Position numbers and translations under genes: made by a program
Assembly: GCF_001904745.1 (NCBI RefSeq)
Contig: NZ_MRCD01000061.1
Span: 1-55,992, forward strand
Direction: 5' to 3'
Length of the DNA: 55,992 nt
Source: Calothrix sp. HK-06
GTDB taxonomy: Bacteria > Cyanobacteriota > Cyanobacteriia > Cyanobacteriales > Nostocaceae
Notes under the pieces: model-generated
The model's input: only the letters and a program-made list of their open reading frames with translations
Database searches by the model: none
What the model was told of the DNA's origin: nothing
In this document: one piece after another, positions 8,499 to 16,800 of the stretch
Layout: every line of letters starts with the position of its first letter
Numbering within the stretch: position 1 is the first letter of the stretch

Positions 8499-8918
8499 AT
8501 GAATGAAACTCCCCCAATTAGCTCGGACTTATCAAACTTACAGGGAACAAGAATCTTAGTCGTAGATGACGACCAAGATTCACAAGAATTACTTGCTTTT
8601 ATGCTCGAGCAAGAAGGTGCAGAAATACAAACCGCATCAAGTGCAGTAGAGGCATTGAATCTGATTACACAATGGCAACCAGATGTACTATTAAGCGATA
8701 TCGGTATGCCACAAATGGATGGTTACACTCTTATCCGTCAAATTAGAAATTTACCTAAAGAACAGGGAGGTGAAGTTCCTGCTATTGCCTTAACAGCTTA
8801 TGCAGCAGAAGCAGATAAAGAAACAGCGTTATCTTCAGGGTTTCAGCAGCACATTGCTAAACCTGTTGACCCCGTTGAGTGTATTGGCGCCATTATTGAA
8901 CTACTTCAAAAACACTAA
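8499..8918 (+). CDS. Single-domain response regulator (CheY-like)
   Basis: A stand-alone receiver domain of about 139 residues: acidic pair in ILVVDDDQDSQELL, phosphorylation-site Asp in DVLLSDIGMPQMDGY, switch Thr in AIALTAYA and Lys in HIAKPVDP. No output domain follows. A TTG two codons earlier (8493) opens the longest frame, but the ATG at 8499 is the more likely start. It lies between the permease and the substrate-binding lipoprotein of an osmolyte transporter on the same strand, with about 150 and 30 bases of spacing. It could report osmotic state to a kinase. No kinase is adjacent. Confidence 0.9.
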   Translation: MNETPPISSDLSNLQGTRILVVDDDQDSQELLAFMLEQEGAEIQTASSAVEALNLITQWQPDVLLSDIGMPQMDGYTLIRQIRNLPKEQGGEVPAIALTAYAAEADKETALSSGFQQHIAKPVDPVECIGAIIELLQKH

Positions 8919-8950
8919 TTTACCCTTTACGTTATGAGTTAGGATTATAA

Positions 8951-9862
8951 ATGAATTGGAAGTTTAAAAACTTTTTATTTATTTGTGCTTTTACTTGCTG
9001 TTTAATTTTAATTATAACTAGTTGTAACCCTAATGAAAACAGTAGTGGCGCCAGAGATATAATAATTGCTTCAAAAGATTTTACCGAACAAGATATATTA
9101 GGTGAACTACTAGCGCAACAAATTGAAGCAAAAACAAATTTAAAGGTTGAACGTAAACCCAGGTTAGGTGGCTCTTTCGTTTGCCATCAAGCGCTAACGG
9201 CAGGTAAAATTGATGGTTATATTGAATATACTGGTACTGCTTTCACTAGTATTCTAAAACAACCAGTCATTAATGACCCAAAAGAAGTTTATCGGCGCCT
9301 TAAAAAAGGGTATGCTGAAAAATTTAAGCTCGAAGTCATGGACTCCTTGGGATTTGAGAATACTTTTGCAATGATTATACGCGGAGAAGATGCCAGAAAA
9401 TACAATATAAAAACACTTTCAGAAGCAGCAAAATATACACCACAATGGCGTGGTGGATTTGGGTATGAATTCGCAGAACGTGAAGACGGTTTCCCAGCTT
9501 TATCCAAAACCTATAATTTACAGTTTCGAGAAAGACCAAGTGTAATGAGCTTAGATTTAATATACCGCGCGTTAACTCAGAAACTAGTTGATTTCATCGC
9601 AGGAAACTCCACTGACGGACAAATATCACGTCTTGGTTTAGTAGTACTTCAAGATGATAAAAACTACTTTCCACCTTACGAAGCAGTACCCATCATTCGC
9701 CAAGAAACATTAAAAAAACATCCAAAATTAAAAACAGCCATATCACAACTAAGTGGAAAAATCACAGCATCGGAAATGCGACAATTAAACTATTTAGTCG
9801 AAGGAGAATTACGCGACATCAAAGACGTAGTAACCCAATTCCGCGAAAAGAAAAATCTATAA
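8951..9862 (+). CDS. Osmoprotectant ABC transporter substrate-binding lipoprotein (OpuBC/OsmF type)
   Basis: A 303-residue solute-binding protein of the glycine betaine/choline/carnitine family. The N-terminus is a lipoprotein signal: Lys-containing start, hydrophobic run, then IITSC with the lipidated Cys near residue 25. The mature part starts DIIIASKDFTEQDILGELLAQQIE, the usual OpuAC-domain opening, and includes GYIEYTGTAFTSIL. It would capture osmolytes at the outer face of the membrane and deliver them to the permease encoded at 7674. The stop overlaps by 6 bases the stop of the convergent next gene. Confidence 0.88.
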   Translation: MNWKFKNFLFICAFTCCLILIITSCNPNENSSGARDIIIASKDFTEQDILGELLAQQIEAKTNLKVERKPRLGGSFVCHQALTAGKIDGYIEYTGTAFTSILKQPVINDPKEVYRRLKKGYAEKFKLEVMDSLGFENTFAMIIRGEDARKYNIKTLSEAAKYTPQWRGGFGYEFAEREDGFPALSKTYNLQFRERPSVMSLDLIYRALTQKLVDFIAGNSTDGQISRLGLVVLQDDKNYFPPYEAVPIIRQETLKKHPKLKTAISQLSGKITASEMRQLNYLVEGELRDIKDVVTQFREKKNL

Positions 9863-10465
9863 ACCACTTTTACTCCAACGCCAATTATATCGGTTCCAAT
9901 CGTAAATACCACTGATATGATATTCGGCGCCGTTTTCAAAGCGAATAATACAACCATTAGATGTATCTTCTAAATTTATAGTTTCATCGACATAAATAAC
10001 AGTACATGGGAACCATTCGCGTTGACATGGGCCACTATCTTGTACCCATTCCCAAAGTGCGTTGCAAACTTCGATACTATCGCCGACTTTTAACAAAGGC
10101 GCCTGTGTAACTTCAAGACTCTCAAAATGATGAGGTTGTAAGCGATTTAGCCATTGTACTCCATAACGTTGACGAAGAAAATGTACTTCTCCTGAATCTT
10201 GCCCATGTAACCAATCATTAAGCAGTAAAACTTTCCAAGATATATTTTGAGCTTCCTTAGATTTGATAAAGCTTAATAAAGCTTGTAATTCCTCTTGAGA
10301 TAATTCATATAGCGGGTTATCATCAAAACCGTCCTTGGGAGATTCCTTATTTGCAAGAGCAACTTGAAGTAAAATTTGCTTTTGCTCATGGCAAAGCGGG
10401 ATACCAGAAGCATCACAATGGCTGAAAGCTTCAATAAGGGCTGACTCAATCTCCGAAGGTGTCAT
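9857..10465 (-). CDS. Conserved cyanobacterial protein of unknown function
   Basis: A 202-residue soluble protein. I recognise no named domain. An N-terminal helical part (SEIESALIEAFSHCDASGIPL, LSQEELQALLSF) is followed by a beta-rich C-terminal half with GDSIEVCNALWEWVQDSGPC, WFPCTVIYVDE and GAEYHISGIYDWNRYNWRW. The latter resembles a small barrel that might bind a partner or nucleic acid, but this is a guess. It converges on the osmolyte-binding protein gene with a 6-base overlap of stops. Codon use matches the neighbours. Confidence 0.7.
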   Translation of the reverse strand: MTPSEIESALIEAFSHCDASGIPLCHEQKQILLQVALANKESPKDGFDDNPLYELSQEELQALLSFIKSKEAQNISWKVLLLNDWLHGQDSGEVHFLRQRYGVQWLNRLQPHHFESLEVTQAPLLKVGDSIEVCNALWEWVQDSGPCQREWFPCTVIYVDETINLEDTSNGCIIRFENGAEYHISGIYDWNRYNWRWSKSGL

Positions 10466-10592
10466 AAGTTAATAATAACTGAGGTTCTGATTTTACTAAA
10501 TATTACAAAACTGCAACAGTAGTATCCAACACCAAAGGAATAAATTTGATAGCTTCTTTAAAGGTAAAATTTACCTATGGTTGGATTTATTT

Positions 10593-11039
10593 ATGGTGCC
10601 CTTTATGCTGTTGCGCTCACTCGCCGCTATTTTAGTTACCTGTGTATTTACAGTTCTATCGTGGACTTTTAGTCCTGAAGCTATTGCATTAACACAAATT
10701 CGCCTATTTGATGTTGATTACCATAAATGTCCTCCTGAAGTCGGAGATGGTTCTGTAACGAGTGGTGGTACTACTATGGCAGCAAACTGCTTTTTAGTTA
10801 CAGGCAAAGCTGAAAACTCTACAAACAAGTATGTCTATGATGCGGATATTTTTGGGCGTATTTATGATGCAAACAATGACCCTGTGATGCAAAACAGAAC
10901 TCGTCTCGGTTCTATTCCAGAAGTTCCACCTGGTGTTAGCGATTTCGAGATGAGAGTTACGGTCGCTGCTAACCAACCTGAACCTTTAAAACTCAAACAG
11001 TTTAAAGCTGCTGGGTTCGGCGCCCAAGTACGAAAATGA
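10593..11039 (+). CDS. Exported protein of unknown function
   Basis: About 148 residues: a signal peptide (LLRSLAAILVTCVFTVLSWTF, then ...SPEAIA) and a beta-sandwich-like mature part (LTQIRLFDVDYHKCPPEVGD, NCFLVTGKAENSTNKYVYDADIFGRIYDANND). The two cysteines, in HKCPP and ANCF, may form a disulphide. A TTG at 10581 opens the longest frame, but the ATG at 10593 or 10605 places the signal peptide better. The content NKYVYDADIFGRIYDAN resembles domains that add an N-terminal segment to periplasmic proteins, but I cannot name the family. The gene ends just before an AGAAACC-type hairpin. Confidence 0.7.
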   Translation: MVPFMLLRSLAAILVTCVFTVLSWTFSPEAIALTQIRLFDVDYHKCPPEVGDGSVTSGGTTMAANCFLVTGKAENSTNKYVYDADIFGRIYDANNDPVMQNRTRLGSIPEVPPGVSDFEMRVTVAANQPEPLKLKQFKAAGFGAQVRK

Positions 11040-11062
11040 TGCTAGAAAGCGGGTTTCAAAGT

Positions 11063-11077
11063 AGAAACCCGGTTTCT
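11063..11077. repeat. AGAAACCCGGTTTCT palindrome (terminator candidate)
   Basis: A perfect 15-bp inverted repeat followed by TTGG, between the convergent exported-protein and YggT genes. It belongs to the same family as the copies at 5715, 5767, 38698 and 38749, and probably works as a bidirectional terminator. Confidence 0.6.
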
Positions 11078-11096
11078 TTGGTCTCTACAGTACATG

Positions 11097-11387
11097 CTAA
11101 AAAGCTCCAGCAGCTGCGCTAACTGCCAAACTGCCAACTAAACTACCGATAACATTAAGTGCCAAGAAGGCTAAAATCGGCGAGAAATCCATTCCACCAA
11201 GAGGAGGAATGATAGAACGGAACAAATTTAAGTATGGGTCGGTAACTTGGCTTAACGCCGAAAAAGGCTGGTTATACCAATTTACAGTGGGGAACCAAGT
11301 TAAAAGAACCCGAAACAGCAGTAAGTAGCTGTATATTTGGATAAATACTGACAGTGTTTGGGTGAGTAATGCAATTGAAGAACTCAT
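11097..11387 (-). CDS. YggT/YlmG family membrane protein
   Basis: A 96-residue protein with two transmembrane segments and the YggT signature LLFRVLLTWFPTVNWYNQPF...QVTDPYLNLFRSIIPPLGGMDFSPILAFLAL. In cyanobacteria and chloroplasts, relatives (YlmG, CCB3) are linked to nucleoid distribution, cell division or cytochrome maturation. Which of these applies here is not shown by the sequence. The gene is followed on the same strand (lower coordinates) by a hairpin at 11063. Confidence 0.9.
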   Translation of the reverse strand: MSSSIALLTQTLSVFIQIYSYLLLFRVLLTWFPTVNWYNQPFSALSQVTDPYLNLFRSIIPPLGGMDFSPILAFLALNVIGSLVGSLAVSAAAGAF

Positions 11388-11492
11388 GTGTAGTTCGTTG
11401 TCCTATGATACGTCAACAGATATTCCTGTAATCGATTGTAAACGACTCAATAAGTATTAGTCATTTACCATTGGTTAGTCATTTACACCTTT

Positions 11493-11828
11493 TCACCCTG
11501 TCCTTTCTGATGTTTCCCCTGAAGTCGAGGCGCCGTTTACATTACCTAACTGCTGCCTAACTTCGTCGATAGTGGCATTAAGTTGGGCAATTTTGTCTTC
11601 AAGCGAACGTCTAGCAGTTTCCATGCTTTCAGTATCGCTCAATTTAATTTGTTGACGGCGTGCAGCATGTTTTTTCTTTGCCTCTCTTGTTTCGGCAAGT
11701 TGCTGAATTTCTTCAGAGGGCATTTCGTCGCGCCGTGACACTACCAGGGCGCCTAGAACACCACCAACAACACTACCGACAATTGCTCCGGCGAAAAACC
11801 CACCGGCAAAACCATCACGTTGACTCAT
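11493..11828 (-). CDS. Small glycine-zipper membrane protein with coiled coil
   Basis: A 111-residue protein with a Gly-rich transmembrane segment (GFAGGFFAGAIVGSVVGGVLGALVV) of YtxH type, then a charged helix (AETREAKKKHAARRQQIKL) and a heptad-patterned coiled coil (ARRSLEDKIAQLNATIDEVRQQLG). It resembles membrane-anchored scaffold or stress proteins found in many cyanobacteria. No enzymatic motif is present and I cannot assign a function. Confidence 0.75.
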   Translation of the reverse strand: MSQRDGFAGGFFAGAIVGSVVGGVLGALVVSRRDEMPSEEIQQLAETREAKKKHAARRQQIKLSDTESMETARRSLEDKIAQLNATIDEVRQQLGNVNGASTSGETSERTG

Positions 11829-11913
11829 AATCTCTTTACCGCCTTACAAAAAACTGCGACTGATCTCACGTTATCAAACTAGATAGTCACGATAGCCATA
11901 GCTGCATAGTAGC

Positions 11914-12564
11914 TTATGTCCCAAAGATGCGGTCGCCTGCATCTCCTAAACCGGGCACAATAAACCCTTTGTCATTTAAACCCTCATCGATGCAAGCTGT
12001 GTAAATTATTAATCCAGGATATGCAGCACTCAATTTTTGTAAAGCGGGTGGAGCCGCGACTACACTCACTATTCGTGTTAAAGATGGGTCTACACCTCGA
12101 TGTGTTAGTTCTGCCATTGCTGCCATAATTGACCCACCTGTAGCCAACATTGGGTCAGTAATTAATACTCGCGTTTGAGGATTAAGTTTTTCTGGCAATT
12201 TATTCAAATAGCACAAAGGTTCCAGCGTCGCTTCATCGCGCACCAAACCAAGGTGATAAATTGATGCAAGCGGAAGCAGAGTTTGCGCTCCTTCTAATAG
12301 CCCTAAACCTGCTCGTAAAATCGGAACCACTGCCACTGGGATTTCTGGATTTATTAAAGTCGCAGGTGACGTGGACAGTGGAGTTTGGACTGTAGCTTCC
12401 ATCGTAGGTAACCATTCGCGTGCTGCTTCATAAGTCAACCAACGACCTAACTCGGTTATGGCGCTCCTGAATAACACTGAAGGTGTCGAAGCATCGCGAG
12501 CTACAGCTAACCAATGCTTGATTAATGGGTGGGGTGGGACGTAAACACGTAGTTGTAGCGTCAT
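11914..12564 (-). CDS. upp: Uracil phosphoribosyltransferase
   Basis: A 216-residue enzyme of pyrimidine salvage that converts uracil and PRPP to UMP and pyrophosphate. The PRPP loop VLITDPMLATGGSIMAAM and the uracil-binding C-terminus DEGLNDKGFIVPGLGDAGDRIFGT are intact. The length is standard. The nearest AAGGAGGA lies about 18 bases before the ATG, rather far, so initiation may depend on something else. The gene is alone on its strand with a spacer upstream. Confidence 0.95.
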   Translation of the reverse strand: MTLQLRVYVPPHPLIKHWLAVARDASTPSVLFRSAITELGRWLTYEAAREWLPTMEATVQTPLSTSPATLINPEIPVAVVPILRAGLGLLEGAQTLLPLASIYHLGLVRDEATLEPLCYLNKLPEKLNPQTRVLITDPMLATGGSIMAAMAELTHRGVDPSLTRIVSVVAAPPALQKLSAAYPGLIIYTACIDEGLNDKGFIVPGLGDAGDRIFGT

Positions 12565-12885
12565 AGCTAGATAAAAGCGCTCCTCCTTAGTTGTATTAAG
12601 ACAGAGTATAAAGCTGAATGAAACACATCATACTCCCTCAAGCATATTCCTGGTAGCTAAAACTAGCACCTTCATACTTATTGAAAAAATATTTCATTAT
12701 TTATTGACATTCTTTCTCAATCAAAGCTATATTGTCTTTTAAGTGTTCTCCTCTCTTTAAGGAACGGCAGACGGGATTGGTCAGCAAGAAGCAGGCTCAT
12801 CCCTCTTTTTTTTAGTGCTGAGTGCTAAGTAGGTTGTCGTACAGTTATTAATATAATTATTGATTCGGAAGATTTAGTCCCTTAT
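12565..12885. other. Divergent spacer upp/crtH
   Basis: About 320 bases between the divergent upp and crtH genes. A good promoter candidate for crtH is listed separately. I see no coding frame or RNA gene. Confidence 0.4.
12704..12733 (+). promoter_or_regulatory. Sigma70-type promoter candidate for crtH
   Basis: TTGACA at 12704-12709 and TATATT at 12728-12733 are separated by 18 bases, a near-consensus arrangement. It lies about 150 bases before the crtH start and faces it. No other gene on this strand could use it. Confidence 0.5.
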
Positions 12886-14388
12886 ATGTCGTATGACCGC
12901 TTTGATGTAATTATTATTGGTTCAGGTATCGGCGCCTTGGTAACAGCGACTCAATTAGCCGTAAAAGGTGCGTCTGTACTTGTTTTGGAACGCTACATTA
13001 TACCTGGTGGAAGTGCAGGTTACTTTGAACGCGAAGGATATAAATTTGATGTAGGCGCCTCAATGATTTTTGGTTTTGGGCAAAAAGGTACTACAAATTT
13101 ACTAACCCGCGCGCTAGATGCAGTTAATGTCAGCCTTGAAACAATTCCAGATAGAGTACAAATACACTATCATTTACCCAATAATTTAAACGTCAAGGTA
13201 GATAGAGATTATCAAACATTTTTAGAAAATATTACGGCATATTTTCCTCACGAACGTTTAGGAATTCGCCGTTTTTATGATGAATGTTGGAAAGTATTTA
13301 ACTATCTCAACAGCATGGACTTGCTATCGTTGGAAGAACCTCGCTACTTGCTACGAACGTTTTTGCAGCATCCAAAGTCATGTTTGGGTTTAGCAAAATA
13401 TTTACCTGTCAACGCTTACGATATTGCGCGGAAATATATCAAAGACCCTGAATTATTAAGGTTTATCGATATGGAATGTTACTGTTGGTCGGTTGTACCA
13501 GCAGATATGACACCAATGATTAATGCAGGAATGGTTTTTTCAGACCGTCATTATGGTGGAGTGAATTATCCTAAAGGTGGTGTTGGGAAAATTGCATTAT
13601 CGCTTGTTGAAGGTTTAGAAAAAGCTGGTGGAAAAATTATTACGTGCCAGCACGTCACAAAAATATTGGTTGAAAAGGGTCGTGCTGTTGGTGTCAAACT
13701 AGCTTCAGGTGATGTTTTTCGTGCTTCTACAATTGTCTCGAATGCGACTCGTTGGGATACCTTTGGTAAGTTGCTTACTCAAGAAGAAATACCAATAAAT
13801 GAAAATAAGTGGCAACAAAGGTACCAAAAATCTCCTAGCTTTTTAAGTTTACATATGGGAGTGAAAGCGGAGATTTTAACTGATAATACAGAATGTCACC
13901 ATATTTTGCTTGAAAATTGGCAAAATATGGCTGAACAAGAAGGAACAATCTTTGTTTCCATACCCACATTACTAGACCCAGATTTGGCACCACACGGTTA
14001 TCATATTATTCACGCTTTTACACCACACTGGTTAAACGAATGGGATAAATTATTACAATCAGACTACGAAGCACGTAAAGAAGCCGCAGCAGATAGGATA
14101 ATTACAAGATTAGAGAAAATTTTTCCAGGACTTGATGCTTCTTTAGATTACCTAGAAATTGGAACACCTCGTACTCATCGCCGTTTTCTAGGACGTTCTG
14201 ATGGTACGTATGGGCCAATACCACGTCGCAAATTGCCAGGACTACTGGGTATGCCATTCAATCGTACAGCAGTACCCGGGCTTTATTGTGTAGGAGACAG
14301 CACTTTTCCTGGTCAAGGTTTAAACGCAGTCGCTTTTTCTGGATTTGCTTGCGCGCATCGCATTGGTGTAGATTTGCGATTGGGGTAA
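12886..14388 (+). CDS. crtH: Cis-carotene isomerase CrtH (CRTISO)
   Basis: A 500-residue FAD-dependent enzyme that isomerises poly-cis-lycopene (prolycopene) to all-trans lycopene, supplying the cyclases that make beta-carotene. The dinucleotide-binding fold is at residues 8-46 ([18 protein letters not shown]...[15 protein letters not shown]). Typical CrtH features include [32 protein letters not shown] and the C-terminal FAD motif [20 protein letters not shown]. Length fits the family. It is monocistronic with a promoter candidate upstream. A carotene ketolase gene lies at 44.1 kb but is not linked in an operon. Confidence 0.92.
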   Translation: MSYDRFDVIIIGSGIGALVTATQLAVKGASVLVLERYIIPGGSAGYFEREGYKFDVGASMIFGFGQKGTTNLLTRALDAVNVSLETIPDRVQIHYHLPNNLNVKVDRDYQTFLENITAYFPHERLGIRRFYDECWKVFNYLNSMDLLSLEEPRYLLRTFLQHPKSCLGLAKYLPVNAYDIARKYIKDPELLRFIDMECYCWSVVPADMTPMINAGMVFSDRHYGGVNYPKGGVGKIALSLVEGLEKAGGKIITCQHVTKILVEKGRAVGVKLASGDVFRASTIVSNATRWDTFGKLLTQEEIPINENKWQQRYQKSPSFLSLHMGVKAEILTDNTECHHILLENWQNMAEQEGTIFVSIPTLLDPDLAPHGYHIIHAFTPHWLNEWDKLLQSDYEARKEAAADRIITRLEKIFPGLDASLDYLEIGTPRTHRRFLGRSDGTYGPIPRRKLPGLLGMPFNRTAVPGLYCVGDSTFPGQGLNAVAFSGFACAHRIGVDLRLG

Positions 14389-14640
14389 GCAAAAAGTGTG
14401 TAGTAATTTATTTGCAACGAATTTCAATAAAAATACTTATTAAGATAGATGACAATTTGTAATAGGTATTTGGGATCACTTTACACATGCGACTATTATG
14501 ATGTTATATTATAAAGAATGCTTGAATATAAGCATATATACGGTGTTTAGTGTGTTCCCATTTGTTTTAAGTGTCTAGGCAATTATGGCTAGTTAGTTTG
14601 TAATAAGCAAACTAAAATTAATTACGTAGGGCACAACTTT

Positions 14641-14670
14641 CACCGCTTTGTTTAGTTCAAACTAGCGGTG
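14641..14670. terminator. Hairpin after purT
   Basis: CACCGCT (14641-14647) pairs with AGCGGTG (14664-14670) across a 16-base loop, just past the purT stop. No T-run follows on the minus strand, whereas TTTAGTTTT follows on the plus strand. The hairpin may serve either strand. Confidence 0.4.
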
Positions 14671-14677
14671 TTTAGTT

Positions 14678-15853
14678 TTATGTATCCGTAATTTTGATTA
14701 GACTTGCTGCTTTCGTGGCTTTTGCGCGTGCATCTTGAACATTATCAGCTCTAGCTAAAGCAACTCCCATGCGACGATAAGGATGTGCAGTTGGTTTACC
14801 AAAAAGTTTGATATCTACGTTTGGTTCAGATAAAGCTTCGGCAACACCTTCAAAGCAAACCGACTCAGACTTTTCTGACGCTAATATAACAGCGCTAGCA
14901 GAGGCACCGAGTTGTTCTATATTTGGAATAGGTAAACCAAGAATCGCGCGCAGATGCAACTCAAACTCGTTCAGGTTTTGTGAAATCAATGTCACCATAC
15001 CTGTATCATGAGGACGAGGCGAGAGTTCAGAGAAAATAACTTCGTCTTTAGTGATAAAAAACTCAACACCAAAAATTCCGGCGCCACCAAGTTCATCAGT
15101 CACTTTTTTAGCTATTTCTTGCGCTGCGGTAACTTTGTCTTCAGAAATATCAGCAGGTTGCCACGACTCTTGATAGTCACCACGTTCTTGACGATGACCA
15201 ATTGGCACACAGTAAATAGTAGGCGCCTGCCATTGTTTAATGGTAAGTAAGGTAATTTCGATATCAAAGTCAATAAATTCTTCGACAATTACCTTTTGAC
15301 TATCACCCCGCGAACCTGCAATAGCGTAATTCCAGGCTTTCTCAACATCGGTTTTATCATTAACAACCGACTGTCCCTTCCCAGAAGATGACATTACAGG
15401 TTTGACGACATTAGGAAACCCAATAGTATCAGATACAGCAATTAACTCTTCTAATGTTAAAGCATAAGCATATTTTGCAGTTCTTACACCTAACTTCGTA
15501 TGAGCTAGTTCACGTATTCTATCGCGATTCATTGTGTAATTTGTAGCTGCGGCTGTTGGAATAACCGTAATTCCACGCTGTTCAAATTCGACTAATTTCT
15601 CAGTTCTAATAGCCTCTATTTCTGGAATAATAAAATCAGGTTTGTGCTTATTAACAACCGCTTCTAAATCATCGGCACTCAGCATCGATATAACTTCACA
15701 CGCGTTACTCACTTGCATCGCAGGCGCCGACTCGTAGCGGTCAACAGCTATTATATAGTTACCAAGTCTTTGTGCAGCAATTACAAACTCTTTACCTAGT
15801 TCTCCTGAACCAAGTAACATCAACTTTTTGGGCAACTTAATCGAAGTATTCAT
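14678..15853 (-). CDS. purT: Formate-dependent phosphoribosylglycinamide formyltransferase PurT
   Basis: An ATP-grasp enzyme of purine synthesis that formylates GAR using formate and ATP, as an alternative to folate-dependent PurN. The start KLMLLGSGELGKEFVIAAQRLG is diagnostic, followed by the ATP-grasp core (GFPNVVKPVMSSSGKGQSVV, KVIVEEFIDFDIEITLLTI) and FFITKDEVIFSELSPRPHDTG. The open frame extends upstream to 15919, but the family start is MNTSIKLPKKLMLLG, with its ATG at 15851-15853. About 390 residues is normal. It sits about 100 bases from the macrodomain gene on the same strand. Confidence 0.93.
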   Translation of the reverse strand: MNTSIKLPKKLMLLGSGELGKEFVIAAQRLGNYIIAVDRYESAPAMQVSNACEVISMLSADDLEAVVNKHKPDFIIPEIEAIRTEKLVEFEQRGITVIPTAAATNYTMNRDRIRELAHTKLGVRTAKYAYALTLEELIAVSDTIGFPNVVKPVMSSSGKGQSVVNDKTDVEKAWNYAIAGSRGDSQKVIVEEFIDFDIEITLLTIKQWQAPTIYCVPIGHRQERGDYQESWQPADISEDKVTAAQEIAKKVTDELGGAGIFGVEFFITKDEVIFSELSPRPHDTGMVTLISQNLNEFELHLRAILGLPIPNIEQLGASASAVILASEKSESVCFEGVAEALSEPNVDIKLFGKPTAHPYRRMGVALARADNVQDARAKATKAASLIKITDT

Positions 15854-15957
15854 AGGCGCCAATTGTTCATAATCATCTACGAGTGACATTAAATCAATAG
15901 AGCGCGCGCTTAAGCACAAAATATATATGATTATTTACATAATATAAAACAGTGTTT

Positions 15958-16485
15958 TCATATTTTAATTTTTTTAATTACTTTTAGATAACAATCATAA
16001 GCCTTTTGACCAAATGTAACAAAAATGACCTGAGAGAGTGAATGATTAGATTCGAGAAACTTGCTTGTCTCTGCTACAGCAATTTTTGCCGCACGCTCCA
16101 TTGGGAAGCGATAGGCGCCTGTACTAATTGCAGGAAAAGCGATAGTTTTAATTTCGTACTCTGTTGCTAATTCCAAACTGCGAAGGTAACAGCTTGCTAA
16201 AAGTTCATCTTCGTTATGGTTTCCACCTTGCCAGACTGGGCCAACAGTGTGAATTATCCATTTCGCTGGTAATTTATATCCTTTCGTAATTTTGGCGTTA
16301 CCTGCTTTACAACCGTTGAGTTTTCGACATTCTGTTAGTAACTCACTTCCTGCTGCTTTGTGAATGGCGCCATCAACTCCACCCCCACCAAGTAAAGAAA
16401 TATTCGCTGCATTTACTATTGCGTCTACTTCTAACTGTGTAATATTACCTTGAACAAGTATGATACGCTCTTGATGTGAAATCAT
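15958..16485 (-). CDS. Macrodomain protein (YmdB-type ADP-ribose hydrolase)
   Basis: A 175-residue single macrodomain of the MacroD/YmdB class, which removes ADP-ribose from proteins or nucleic acids or deacetylates O-acetyl-ADP-ribose. Key features are [21 protein letters not shown] (Asn25, Asn28), [14 protein letters not shown] (Asp38) and [13 protein letters not shown]. It may be cotranscribed with purT, about 100 bases downstream on the same strand. KptA, in the same window, makes an ADP-ribose phosphate, which macrodomain proteins can bind, but the genes are 9 kb apart. Confidence 0.92.
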   Translation of the reverse strand: MISHQERIILVQGNITQLEVDAIVNAANISLLGGGGVDGAIHKAAGSELLTECRKLNGCKAGNAKITKGYKLPAKWIIHTVGPVWQGGNHNEDELLASCYLRSLELATEYEIKTIAFPAISTGAYRFPMERAAKIAVAETSKFLESNHSLSQVIFVTFGQKAYDCYLKVIKKIKI

Positions 16486-16510
16486 TGTATTTATATCTTT
16501 TTATAATCTA

Positions 16511-16723
16511 ATGATGCCTAGAAGTGTAAGTTACCACGACAAACTAATTCAAGACCTAAAAGACCCTTTGGAAGCAACAGCTTATATTGAAGTAGCTTTG
16601 GAAGAGAATGAACCTAAATTTTTAAGTAAAGCAATTAAAAATGTAATTGAGGCACAAGTGGGATTGAGCATCTTCCGTTATCTGCCGAATGCTTGGTTAT
16701 GGTGCGTGACGCTGATTCGTTAA
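16511..16723 (+). pseudogene. Truncated HigA-like antitoxin remnant
   Basis: The first 45 residues (SYHDKLIQDLKDPLEATAYIEVAL, EENEPKFLSKAIKNVIEAQ) match the N-terminus of the putative addiction-module antidote family (HigA-like, XRE fold). After VIEAQVG the protein should continue into the helix-turn-helix but reads LSIFRYLPNAWLWCVTLIR and stops, which looks like a frameshift or deletion. No toxin gene of the HigB/RelE type precedes it. It starts 25 bases from the divergent macrodomain gene. Confidence 0.65.
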
Positions 16724-16800
16724 AAAATCAGTAAAATAGCTTTTAATTTGTTTGCTTAGTTAATAAAATAACCAGTAGACCCAAATCGCAAAACTCGCTA

